DNA of 10,263 nucleotides from NCBI GenBank assembly GCA_017408625.1, contig JAFQUG010000071.1:1-10263 (forward strand), given 5' to 3'. The position numbers and the translations under genes are program-made. Under the pieces are notes generated by a model. It did not search any database and was not told the DNA's origin. It was given only the letters and a program-made list of their open reading frames with translations. This DNA is from Clostridia bacterium. GTDB lineage: Bacteria; Bacillota_A; Clostridia; Oscillospirales; CAG-272. Positions 1 to 6,077 of the stretch are shown here, one piece after another (position 1 is the first letter of the stretch; each line of letters begins with the position of its first letter).

Positions 1-239
1 ACTGCTTCGCTGGTCTTTACGTCGACCTGCATGACGTCCAGAGAAAGCTTATCCAGTCTTTCAAAGAACGGCAGACGGAAGCCGGCCTTACCGATCAAAA
101 CTCTCTTCTTGGAGCGGAAGCCCGAGATGATATACGCCTTGTTCGGGGGCGCTTTGACGTAAGCTGCTCCGAAGAACAGCGCGATCAGAGCCACAGCGGC
201 AATTACTGCGATAATAATAATGGTTACGGGATCAGGCAT
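1..239 (-). CDS. Flotillin family (SPFH domain) protein, N-terminal part only
   Basis: The first 79 codons of a gene that runs off the left edge of the window. The protein begins with a hydrophobic segment (residues about 4-26, starting MPDPVTIIIIAV) that would act as a membrane anchor, followed by VKAPPNKAYIISG and KAGFRLPFFERLDKLSL, which match the start of the SPFH domain of long bacterial flotillins (FloT/YqiK type). Flotillins form oligomeric scaffolds in functional membrane microdomains. The ATG at 239-237 is preceded by AGGAGG at 253-248 with 8 nt spacing, so the start is secure. The gene has its own promoter (289-317). The C-terminal coiled-coil half is outside the window, so a shorter SPFH protein cannot be excluded. 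Confidence 0.85.
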   Translation of the reverse strand, partial: MPDPVTIIIIAVIAAVALIALFFGAAYVKAPPNKAYIISGFRSKKRVLIGKAGFRLPFFERLDKLSLDVMQVDVKTSEA

Positions 240-288
240 TAGTATGTCCTCCTTTGAAATTTTATTGACTTTGTTGGCCTGTGACTAT

Positions 289-317
289 ATGATAACACGC
301 AGTCACGTGACTGTCAA
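289..317 (-). promoter_or_regulatory. Sigma-A promoter of the flotillin gene
   Basis: On the minus strand TTGACA (317-312) and TATCAT (294-289) are separated by exactly 17 bases. The -35 box is perfect and the -10 box has one mismatch. The predicted start, near 282, leaves a leader of about 43 nt before the ATG at 239. The spacer contains the palindrome listed separately. Confidence 0.8.
300..313. promoter_or_regulatory. 14-bp perfect palindrome between -35 and -10, possible operator
   Basis: CAGTCACGTGACTG is a perfect inverted repeat without a loop. It overlaps the last two bases of the -35 box and fills most of the spacer of the flotillin promoter. A dimeric repressor bound here would block RNA polymerase. 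No regulator gene lies next to it, and I do not recognise the site as belonging to a known regulator. Confidence 0.45.
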
Positions 318-372
318 GTACTTTCGCTTATTATGAACACGGATTTACAATTTATTCATGCCATGGATATAA

Positions 373-1500
373 TTAGCTCTCCAGCAGCATATCTCCCTCT
401 TTGATCCAGCCCAATTTGCGCATGATCTCCGAGAAAAGCAGCGAAAGGACTGCCGGGAGAACAATGCAGCAAAGCACAAGGCCGATCCAGAGCATAGGGC
501 CTTTTTCGGTGGAATTGATTACGCCGATCGGTCCGACCATGCCGCAAGTGCCCATGCCTGCGGCAACGCCCGCGCATTTGAGCTTGAAGACCATGGTGGA
601 GATCGGGCCTATGATGGCAGCAGCCAACGTGGGCGGGATCCAGATCTGCGGACGCTTGCAAATATTGCCCATCTGCAGCATGGACGTGCCAAGGCCTTGC
701 GAAACGATACCGCCCCACTTGTTCTCGCGGAAGCTGGAAACCGCAAAGCCGACCATCTGTGCGCAGCAGCCGACAGCAGCCGCACCGCCTGCCAGCAAAA
801 GTCCCTCGTCAGTTCCCTGCAATGCCGCGGCGTCAATGGCCGCCTGCGAGAAGATCATGGCGCAAATGGCTGCGGACGAGATGGGCAGCGTCAGAACGAT
901 ACCGACCACAACCGAGATCACGATGCCCATCAGCAGGGGCTGCAGCGTAGTAGCCGTGGCGATGAACACGCCCAGATAATACATGACGTACGAAACCAGC
1001 GGACACAGCAGCCAGGATGCACCAAAGCCGACCAAAATGGTGACGACCGGAGTGACAAGCACGTCGACCTTGGTTTTCTTGGAGACCAGCATACCGATCT
1101 CGCATGCAATGATCACGGCAAAGAATGCACCCGCAGGACCTGCGGCGTAGAACACGCCTTCGCCTGTTCCCTGCGTTGCTGCCCAGGAAAGGATCTTACC
1201 GTCTAAAATGACCGCGCCCATTGCGTTTGCCATGGCACCTACGGCAGCGGCCGAGAACATGACAAGCGGATGTGCGCCCAGCGCGTTTGCAATGGCAACG
1301 CCGATGGCCATACCCGTGGCACTCTTGGCGTACGTTGCAATCGTGTTCAAAAACGGCAGATTTGCATACGTTCCGACCGTGTCAAAGATGGTACCGATCA
1401 AGAGCGACGCGAAAAGTCCCAGTGCCATGGCACCCATAGCCTTGATGAAATACCTGTGCGCGTACTGCTTGACGGTGTTTGTGAATTGATTTTGCTTCAA
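373..1500 (-). CDS. PTS transporter subunit IIC (EIIC_2-type membrane permease)
   Basis: A 375-residue, very hydrophobic protein with about nine or ten membrane segments rich in Gly, Ala and Ile. The layout matches the stand-alone EIIC proteins of the PTS_EIIC_2 family, including KRPQIWIPPTLAAAIIGPIS and GMGTCGMVGPIGVINS in the C-terminal third. Such proteins carry a sugar or related solute across the membrane. No IIA or IIB domain is fused and none is encoded nearby, so the phosphate donor and the substrate are unknown. The start is TTG at 1500-1498: AAGAAGG sits 8 nt upstream and the next in-frame ATG would remove 21 residues including the beginning of the first membrane helix. It is transcribed alone from the promoter at 1534-1562. 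The family call is firm; transport specificity is not inferable. Confidence 0.82.
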   Translation of the reverse strand: MKQNQFTNTVKQYAHRYFIKAMGAMALGLFASLLIGTIFDTVGTYANLPFLNTIATYAKSATGMAIGVAIANALGAHPLVMFSAAAVGAMANAMGAVILDGKILSWAATQGTGEGVFYAAGPAGAFFAVIIACEIGMLVSKKTKVDVLVTPVVTILVGFGASWLLCPLVSYVMYYLGVFIATATTLQPLLMGIVISVVVGIVLTLPISSAAICAMIFSQAAIDAAALQGTDEGLLLAGGAAAVGCCAQMVGFAVSSFRENKWGGIVSQGLGTSMLQMGNICKRPQIWIPPTLAAAIIGPISTMVFKLKCAGVAAGMGTCGMVGPIGVINSTEKGPMLWIGLVLCCIVLPAVLSLLFSEIMRKLGWIKEGDMLLES

Positions 1501-1508
1501 AGCAATCG

Positions 1509-1516
1509 CCTTCTTT
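1509..1516 (-). promoter_or_regulatory. Ribosome binding site that fixes the TTG start of the EIIC gene
   Basis: On the minus strand AAAGAAGG ends 8 nt before the TTG at 1500-1498. It lies within the short leader downstream of the promoter, and no ATG with a comparable site exists close by. Confidence 0.7.
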
Positions 1517-1533
1517 CGATATTTTATACATCA

Positions 1534-1562
1534 AGTATATCATATATAACAAGCGAATGCAA
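1534..1562 (-). promoter_or_regulatory. Sigma-A promoter of the EIIC gene
   Basis: On the minus strand TTGCAT (1562-1557) and TATACT (1539-1534) are 17 bases apart. The spacer is AT-rich. The predicted start near 1527 gives a leader of about 27 nt. Confidence 0.75.
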
Positions 1563-1604
1563 GAAAAATTTGCTTTAGCTGATTAAATTTTTCAAATAAT
1601 GCCG

Positions 1605-1636
1605 TGGGCGAGGATCGTTTATGCAATCCTCGCCCA
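1605..1636 (-). terminator. Hairpin after the DUF5685 / J-domain / membrane-protein operon
   Basis: TGGGCGAGGAT (1605-1615) pairs perfectly with ATCCTCGCCCA (1626-1636) around a 10-base loop, starting only 6 bases beyond the stop codon at 1642. The sequence after the stem on the minus strand (CGGCATTATTTG) has only a broken U tract, so this may be a weak intrinsic terminator or a 3'-end stabilising stem. It separates the operon from the EIIC promoter. Confidence 0.65.
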
Positions 1637-1641
1637 TCCTG

Positions 1642-2241
1642 TTATTTCATTTGCAAAAATCTGAATTTGTCGCGCAATCTGACGCGGTACGCAGTAATAA
1701 ATCTTCCGATGACGAAATCGTACAGCACAAACGCAAGATTTGCTGTCAGCCATACGGCCAAAGAGAACGCCCAATGCGCCCCTTCACCTCCGAAAAAGAC
1801 ACCCAGTGCGGCAGGATAGCTTTGCGCTGCGGGAAACAGCAGCTGCCACAGCACCAGCACACCAAGCGCGATCACCGCATTGAACAGCATCTGCTTGATG
1901 ATCACACGCACAACGGTCGGCACTTTTTCAAGCAGTACCCTGAGCATGGGATAGACGCCCGCAAAGACCAGATATTCCCACGCAGCCGTATTATACGGCA
2001 TCAAGATCAGCGCAAGCACCGAGGTGACCAGCCAGATCAGCCAAGGGTAATACCCGCCAAGCTCCTCTGTCGCCCACACCGCGATCAGTGAAGCAAGCGC
2101 GGCCATGGAAAGATCCAGAGAGCCGTCAAACAGTCTGCCGGCACAAAGCAGTACTGCGCCAAGCGCGCAAAGTAAGGCACTGACGGTCAGCCGCTTGGTT
2201 TTTTGTATGGAAGATACGTTTTTTGAATTCTTCTTTTTCAT
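1642..2241 (-). CDS. Unrecognised integral membrane protein, third gene of the DUF5685 operon
   Basis: A 199-residue protein with a basic, Lys/Asn/Ser-rich N-terminus (1-17) and about six hydrophobic segments near residues 18-37, 44-60, 64-82, 88-104, 113-138 and 155-178. The ATELGG-like stretch at 58-63 (TEELGG) and YPWLIWLVTSVLALILMP (65-82) recall small membrane proteins annotated only as hypothetical in Clostridia. The helix pattern is a little like the S-components of ECF transporters, but I see no diagnostic motif. The ATG at 2241-2239 overlaps the stop of the J-domain gene (TGATG), and a G-rich site (GGGGG) lies just upstream, so translation is probably coupled. A reading extending 19 residues further upstream lies inside the J-domain gene and is not supported. 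Function unknown. Confidence 0.75.
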   Translation of the reverse strand: MKKKNSKNVSSIQKTKRLTVSALLCALGAVLLCAGRLFDGSLDLSMAALASLIAVWATEELGGYYPWLIWLVTSVLALILMPYNTAAWEYLVFAGVYPMLRVLLEKVPTVVRVIIKQMLFNAVIALGVLVLWQLLFPAAQSYPAALGVFFGGEGAHWAFSLAVWLTANLAFVLYDFVIGRFITAYRVRLRDKFRFLQMK

Positions 2242-2855
2242 CACAGCCCCCGTCGCATGCAGCCGCAGCACAGGTTTGCACATGCAAGAGCGGTGCAAAG
2301 ATGGCAGCAGTTACAGCCGGTATTGATGCTGGTGGTCTGTCTGCCAAAGGCGTCCGCATTCTGGTCAAAGCGAGATCTTGCCGCACGGTATTCCGCGTTA
2401 TGCGGCTCCATACCGCATGCGATATCGAATTCCCGGCATGCATCGACACGTCTGCCCATGCGCACGTACACACAGCCGGTCAAGAAGTGCCACTCACCGC
2501 CGCGCTCCTTTTCGGGTACGGACTGCAAGAGCGTATAGGCGCGCTCTATCGCACCGTTGTTGATCAGATGGCGGATATCGGTATACAGTGCACTGCCCGT
2601 CGGACTACCCTCAGCACGGAAGCCGCCATAGCCATACGACTGGCCGCCACTCTGCTTTTTGCCGCTGCGAATGGCCTGTACCTCCTCGTAGGCGGCGTTG
2701 ATCTCCTTCATTTTCTGCTCCGCACTCGCCTGCAGCTCGGGCTTGCCCGCATATCTGTCGGGGTGATATTTACGCGCCAGCGCGCGGTAGGCTTTTTTGA
2801 TTTCGTCCTCGTCGGCATCCGGACTGATGCCGAGTATCTTATACGGATCATTCAT
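2241..2855 (-). CDS. J-domain protein with TPR-like middle and cysteine-rich tail
   Basis: Residues 2-65 form a J-domain with the invariant HPD tripeptide at 31-33, in KYHPDRY, and the helix II/III signature ([16 protein letters not shown]). J-domains stimulate the ATPase of DnaK/Hsp70. It lacks the zinc fingers and C-terminal substrate domains of true DnaJ. A glycine-rich linker (about 66-85) leads to a helical, TPR-like part (about 92-165). The tail (181-199) holds eight cysteines in the pattern CxCCx2Cx4Cx3CCxC, likely to bind metal. The ATG at 2855 overlaps the end of the DUF5685 gene by 8 nt and has AAAGGAG 10 nt upstream. The stop overlaps the ATG of the next gene. It is a specialised co-chaperone; its client is unknown, but the gene order suggests one of the two operon partners. 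Confidence 0.88.
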   Translation of the reverse strand: MNDPYKILGISPDADEDEIKKAYRALARKYHPDRYAGKPELQASAEQKMKEINAAYEEVQAIRSGKKQSGGQSYGYGGFRAEGSPTGSALYTDIRHLINNGAIERAYTLLQSVPEKERGGEWHFLTGCVYVRMGRRVDACREFDIACGMEPHNAEYRAARSRFDQNADAFGRQTTSINTGCNCCHLCTALACANLCCGCMRRGL

Positions 2856-3750
2856 GCTCCGCGCTCTCCTTTACATTTTTACATTTCTGACAGTCTTTTC
2901 CCAAAAACAGCACCGCTCTTGCCTGCGCGGGCATTCCCAGGCGCAAAATATGATAGATCACGGCCTCCAGATCATCGCGGCCGTCAAAGTCGATCAGATC
3001 GGCCGCCGCCACGGCATCGGCAAGCTCGGCCGTCAACAGCGTATCCAGCGTTTTGCGCATCTCGGCCGAGAGCTCCTCTTCCCCGTACAGCGCGTAAAGC
3101 GCGTTGAATCTTCCCTTCTGCACGTCCTTTTCATAGTCCTCTGCGGCGTCCAGCAGGAACACCCATCTGCCCATACTGCTGCCAAGCTCGTGTAAAATCG
3201 CGCGCGTCTGCCTCTCTGTGCCACAGGACAGCAAATCTCCCATCATAGCGCCGAACGCATTGGCAGGGATATCCGCCGAGCCGTTTGCCTCTTTCTCGGC
3301 TAAAGCAAAGGCTTGCATGCCGTCCGCGGCAATGCGATCGATCTCGGGCATGCGCCTTTTGGCACGACGGCGCATATGGGCAAAATACGGCAACGCAAGA
3401 CGTGCGCGCAAGCGCGCCCATCCGCGCTCGTCCGCAATATCATCCTTGCATTTATGATAAGCAAGCGCGGCCATGATGCAGGCAACCGTCTCGGTCTCCT
3501 CGCAAGGCTTTAACACGTCAGCCTTGGTCAGCGGATGCAAAAAGCAACGCTTCTTTGTAAACTCGGGAGTCGTACCGCGTGCCGCCATGCGCAAAAGCAC
3601 CATGGCTGCTGCGTCGTAGCGCAAGGTCAGGCGAGAGCATTGCCCCGTGCATTTGCCCATCTGACGGCATAGCCCGCAATATGCGCCGCGATAGCACGCA
3701 AATTCGCGGATCTTCAGTTCCGGTTCAAGAATCCGGATATATCCAAACAC
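2848..3750 (-). CDS. DUF5685 family protein with aspartate-rich motifs like isoprenoid synthases
   Basis: A 300-residue, mostly alpha-helical soluble protein of unknown function. The opening [17 protein letters not shown] and the following cysteines (19, 25, 28, 34, 38, including CGLCRQ) are the hallmark of DUF5685. Two acidic motifs stand out: DDIADE at 103-108 and DAAED at 201-205, followed by [10 protein letters not shown] (207-216). They resemble the two magnesium-binding motifs of squalene and phytoene synthases (DxxxD and DxxED). A further CxxC is at 287-290. The start is GTG at 3750-3748, chosen because AAGGGGG lies 7 nt upstream and family members start with the same residues. It is the first gene of a three-gene operon with 8-nt and 1-nt overlaps. 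The family assignment is confident; enzymatic function is inference only. Confidence 0.85.
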   Translation of the reverse strand: MFGYIRILEPELKIREFACYRGAYCGLCRQMGKCTGQCSRLTLRYDAAAMVLLRMAARGTTPEFTKKRCFLHPLTKADVLKPCEETETVACIMAALAYHKCKDDIADERGWARLRARLALPYFAHMRRRAKRRMPEIDRIAADGMQAFALAEKEANGSADIPANAFGAMMGDLLSCGTERQTRAILHELGSSMGRWVFLLDAAEDYEKDVQKGRFNALYALYGEEELSAEMRKTLDTLLTAELADAVAAADLIDFDGRDDLEAVIYHILRLGMPAQARAVLFLGKDCQKCKNVKESAEHE

Positions 3751-3780
3751 GCGTATTCCCCCTTTTTACATACTTCCTCT

Positions 3781-3809
3781 ATGATACCGCATTTTTGTTG
3801 GCAAAGCAA
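3781..3809 (-). promoter_or_regulatory. Sigma-A promoter of the DUF5685 operon
   Basis: On the minus strand TTGCTT (3809-3804) and TATCAT (3786-3781) are 17 bases apart. The predicted start is near 3774, giving a short leader of about 24 nt that contains the ribosome binding site AAGGGGG (3764-3758). Between this promoter and the dpaB stop at 3869 I see no good terminator, so some read-through from the sporulation operon is possible. Confidence 0.7.
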
Positions 3810-3868
3810 GACCAATTTGTAAATATTCCCATAACAACCGTTCGACAGTTTGTGACAGTGGCTTGAAT

Positions 3869-4447
3869 TTACAAAAACAGCTTTCGCATCTGTCTGCCTG
3901 CCAGGGCCTGCTCCAGGGCCTGCGGTACAAGCGAGAATTCGGCCACCAAGGAATGCGGCTTGCTGGTGGGATCATCCTGCCGCACAGGTACGAAAAACAC
4001 GTTTTTACGGTTGAGCAGCGTGGCGATATTCTGCAGATTTGCCGACATGGCATCGTTTGACGCAAGTGCCAAAAGCAACGGGCGATCCGAGCGCAGATGC
4101 GCCTTGGCCGCCATGCAGACCGAGGAATCGGTCTCGCCGGCTGCAAGCTTGGCAAGCGTGTTGCCCGTGCAGGGGCAGATGACCAGTGCTGACAGCGGCC
4201 GCGCAGGCCCCAATGGCTCGGCATCCTTGATGGTGTGAATGATCTCGTTGCCGCATTTGGCCTCCACGCTTTGCCGCAGTGCGCGCGCTGTGCCAAAGCG
4301 GGTATCGGTCTCCCAGACGCGCTCGCTCATGATGGGCACGACGTCGTATCCCTTTTGCAACAGGATATCCAGCTGCGCAAGTGCCTCGGCGTGCGTGCAA
4401 TACGAGCCGCACAAGGCAAAGCCGACGGTTTGTCTGATCTCACTCAT
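3869..4447 (-). CDS. dpaB: Dipicolinate synthase subunit B
   Basis: A 192-residue flavoprotein-fold protein (SpoVFB). With DpaA it makes dipicolinic acid (pyridine-2,6-dicarboxylate) in the mother cell from the lysine-pathway intermediate 4-hydroxy-tetrahydrodipicolinate; the product is then loaded into the spore core with calcium. Family marks are GFALCGSYCTHAEAL at 9-23, PCTGNTLAKLA at 92-102, RPLLLALASNDAMSANLQNI at 122-141 and SKPHSLVAEF at 162-171. The ATG at 4447 overlaps the dpaA stop in an ATGA arrangement. The G-rich run inside the end of dpaA provides the ribosome binding site. Length is normal for the family. It is the last gene of the operon, and no clear terminator follows it. 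Confidence 0.95.
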   Translation of the reverse strand: MSEIRQTVGFALCGSYCTHAEALAQLDILLQKGYDVVPIMSERVWETDTRFGTARALRQSVEAKCGNEIIHTIKDAEPLGPARPLSALVICPCTGNTLAKLAAGETDSSVCMAAKAHLRSDRPLLLALASNDAMSANLQNIATLLNRKNVFFVPVRQDDPTSKPHSLVAEFSLVPQALEQALAGRQMRKLFL

Positions 4448-5199
4448 ATTCTCTCCCCCCCCTTCAAAGCCTTGACTGTATAATCCGCGATCAGCCTGCC
4501 TGCCGCGCGCGGTGCGTATTTACCCGGAATGCCCTGCCCGTTGACAACATGCAAGCCGTGCCGCCCGACCGCCTCCATATCAAAGCCACCGGGTGCGCTT
4601 GCAAGCTCCACAAGCAGAATGCTCTTTTTCATTTGTGAGAGCAGTCCTTCATCAAACAGCACGTGCGGCACGGTATTGCAAAGCGCGTCGTGACTTGTGA
4701 TCCCGGGCGGCAGCGTCCCGGAAAAGCATACCGTTTTTGCGCCCAGCGCGCGTGCGCGAGAAAGCACCTCGGGGCGTCTTGCATATACAGTGGTACGAAC
4801 GCCGAGCGCACAAAGCATACGGCAAAGGCACTCGGCAATCCTGCCCATGCCCATGATCGCAACTTCCGCGTCGTACAGTGTACCCTCCAGCCCCGCCCCA
4901 AGCAGCATGAGTGCGCCCTCGGCGGTGATGCGGGCGTTGTCGAATAAAAAAGCCTCGTCCTTCATGTAATCGTACGTGCGCGCGCCGCCCTCGGGCAGCA
5001 TGCCGCCAATCACCGCCAGCCCTCTCCGGCTTGCTTTTTTGATCAGATCGCCATACATTTTGCCCGCATTGATGGGCAACACCAGTGCGCCGTATTCCGG
5101 AGCATCGGCATCCCTTATGACCTCGTATCCCGCGTCCTGCAGGTACTTGGCGGCAAAATCCATTCGTCGGTCACCGCCAACTACGTATATTCTCATCAT
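4444..5199 (-). CDS. dpaA: Dipicolinate synthase subunit A
   Basis: A 251-residue NAD(P)-dependent dehydrogenase-like protein (SpoVFA), the partner of DpaB. The N-terminal part has VVGGDRRMDFAAKYL (6-20). A Rossmann dinucleotide-binding turn GMGRIA is at 117-122, and further family marks are NTVPHVLFDEGLL (175-187), ELASAPGGFD (198-207) and GIPGKYAPRAAG (223-234). Two adjacent ATGs are possible: GGGAGG at 5210-5205 lies 5 nt before the first (5199) and 8 nt before the second (5196), so translation may well start at the second, giving 250 residues. The first ATG overlaps the stop of the amidase gene (ATGA). The last codons contain a run of eight G, discussed in the findings. Confidence 0.95.
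   Translation of the reverse strand: MMRIYVVGGDRRMDFAAKYLQDAGYEVIRDADAPEYGALVLPINAGKMYGDLIKKASRRGLAVIGGMLPEGGARTYDYMKDEAFLFDNARITAEGALMLLGAGLEGTLYDAEVAIMGMGRIAECLCRMLCALGVRTTVYARRPEVLSRARALGAKTVCFSGTLPPGITSHDALCNTVPHVLFDEGLLSQMKKSILLVELASAPGGFDMEAVGRHGLHVVNGQGIPGKYAPRAAGRLIADYTVKALKGGERI
4455..4462 (-). other. Run of eight G at the end of dpaA (slippery-type, also ribosome binding site for dpaB)
   Basis: The minus strand reads AAG GGG GGG GAG in the dpaA frame. The run contains the heptamer G_GGG_GGG in the phase of a -1 slippery site and lies 7 nt upstream of the dpaB ATG, where it also works as a Shine-Dalgarno-like site. A shift to -1 continues straight into the dpaB frame. Confidence 0.6.
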
Positions 5200-5969
5200 T
5201 CCATCCTCCCATCGTTGGCATCATTTTCATCATATGCCAATATGCCCCGACAGAGTGCACGCGCAAGCTCTTGCCTGTATGCGGCATCCCCGAGCGCTGA
5301 GCACTCCGAGGGATTGGACAAAAAACCACACTCGATCAACACGGTGGGATTTTTGAGATGATACAAAAGATAGATATTGCTGCCCGCCTGCTTGCTTTGT
5401 CTGTGGTTATCGGGCTGCAGCGTGCGAACCACCTCGCCTCGGATGCATTCGGCAAGCCCGGCACTGTCCGGGTGGTTGGTGCCGTACCAGATCTGCAGAC
5501 CGTGATACTGCTGTTCTGCAAAAGAATTGGCATGAATGCTGACAAAAAGTGCCTCGGGATACTTGTCTCCGATGGCCTGTCTGGCTGCTAAGTCAAGCAC
5601 CTTTTTTCTGCCCTTGAAATCGACGTTGCGATCGTAAAGCAGCACGTCCTCGGTGCGCGTCATGATGACCTGCACGCCATTTTTTTCAAGCTCAGCAGCA
5701 AGCAGCTTGGCAATCTTCAAATTGAGATCCTTTTCCACAAGGCCGCCAACACCCACCGCGCCGCCGTCCTCTCCACCATGTCCTGCGTCAAGGATGACCG
5801 TAAATCGCGGCTCTTTTGGGGATTCGGGCTGCGTTTGCTCTGCATCCGGCGGGGCTGCGGGCTGCTCAATCCGCCCTCCCGAGAGCCAAAACAGTCCGAC
5901 CGTCAGGCAGCAGATCAAGACCGAGCAAAGCAAAAACACAAGCGGCACAAGCAATCTTCTTTTTTTCAT
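5196..5969 (-). CDS. cwlD: N-acetylmuramoyl-L-alanine amidase, probably the spore cortex amidase CwlD
   Basis: A 257-residue protein with an N-terminal signal/anchor helix (about 8-29), a Pro/Glu/Gln-rich linker (35-54) and an Amidase_3 domain (about 56-248). Zinc ligands are visible as H64 in DAGHGG, E79 in LVEKDLNL and H146 in SIHAN; the catalytic glutamate is E213 in LIECGFLSN. CwlD removes the peptide side chains from muramic acid so that muramic-lactam, the mark recognised by germination lytic enzymes, can form in the cortex. Single-domain architecture without cell-wall-binding repeats and the joint operon with dpaA/dpaB favour CwlD over a vegetative amidase. The ATG at 5969 is chosen because CGGAGG lies 5 nt upstream; a further upstream ATG at 6026 sits in the acpP terminator and has no ribosome binding site. 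Confidence 0.85.
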   Translation of the reverse strand: MKKRRLLVPLVFLLCSVLICCLTVGLFWLSGGRIEQPAAPPDAEQTQPESPKEPRFTVILDAGHGGEDGGAVGVGGLVEKDLNLKIAKLLAAELEKNGVQVIMTRTEDVLLYDRNVDFKGRKKVLDLAARQAIGDKYPEALFVSIHANSFAEQQYHGLQIWYGTNHPDSAGLAECIRGEVVRTLQPDNHRQSKQAGSNIYLLYHLKNPTVLIECGFLSNPSECSALGDAAYRQELARALCRGILAYDENDANDGRME

Positions 5970-5974
5970 AAATA

Positions 5975-5979
5975 CCTCC
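5975..5979 (-). promoter_or_regulatory. Ribosome binding site that decides the cwlD start
   Basis: GGAGG on the minus strand ends 5 nt before the ATG at 5969. The ATG at 6026, 57 nt upstream in the same frame, has only terminator sequence before it. Confidence 0.75.
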
Positions 5980-5999
5980 GCGGACAAACGACTCAATAC

Positions 6000-6028
6000 T
6001 ATGTATGCACCGCGCAGGGTTTTCATGC
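6000..6028 (-). promoter_or_regulatory. Candidate mother-cell (sigma-E-like) promoter of cwlD-dpaA-dpaB
   Basis: No good sigma-A promoter is visible in the short gap before cwlD. On the minus strand CATACATA (6007-6000) is close to the sigma-E -10 consensus (CATACAnT), and GCATGAA (6028-6022), 14 bases upstream, shares its GCAT core with the sigma-E -35 consensus (kmATATT). The -35 half is poor, and the site abuts the U tract of the acpP terminator. The genes would be expected under sigma-E or sigma-K control; this is a candidate only. Confidence 0.4.
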
Positions 6029-6063
6029 AAAAAAGAACACACCGATCACTCGGTGTGTTCTTT
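6029..6063 (-). terminator. Rho-independent terminator of acpP
   Basis: AAAGAACACACCGA (6032-6045) pairs with TCGGTGTGTTCTTT (6050-6063) in a perfect 14-bp stem with a 4-base loop. On the minus strand the stem is followed by six T (6034-6029). It begins 14 bases beyond the acpP stop and isolates acpP from the sporulation operon. Confidence 0.92.
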
Positions 6064-6077
6064 GTCGTTGTATCAAA

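Noticed and set aside
1531..1552. Partly symmetric AT-rich sequence around the -10 of the EIIC promoter as an operator
   Set aside because: The symmetry is imperfect and expected from the alternating AT composition.
1605..1636. Hairpin considered as a riboswitch or small RNA for the EIIC gene
   Set aside because: It lies upstream of the EIIC -35 box, so it is not in the EIIC transcript, and fits a 3' end of the neighbouring operon better.
2242..2298. A 19-residue N-terminal extension of the operon membrane protein
   Set aside because: It lies within the cysteine tail coding region of the J-protein; the TGATG overlap start gives a typical basic N-terminus before the first helix.
2223..3107. 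A 294-codon plus-strand open frame opposite the J-domain and DUF5685 genes
   Set aside because: It lies antisense to two genes with clear family signatures, has no ribosome binding site and no recognisable domain; it is a shadow frame.
3845..3862. Direct repeat ACTGTC spaced by four bases downstream of dpaB, looked at as a terminator or operator
   Set aside because: It is a short direct repeat rather than an inverted one, so it forms no hairpin, and two 6-mers are too little to claim an operator.
5970..6026. A 19-residue N-terminal extension of the cwlD product from the ATG at 6026
   Set aside because: That ATG touches the U tract of the acpP terminator and has no ribosome binding site, whereas the ATG at 5969 has GGAGG and a proper signal helix follows.
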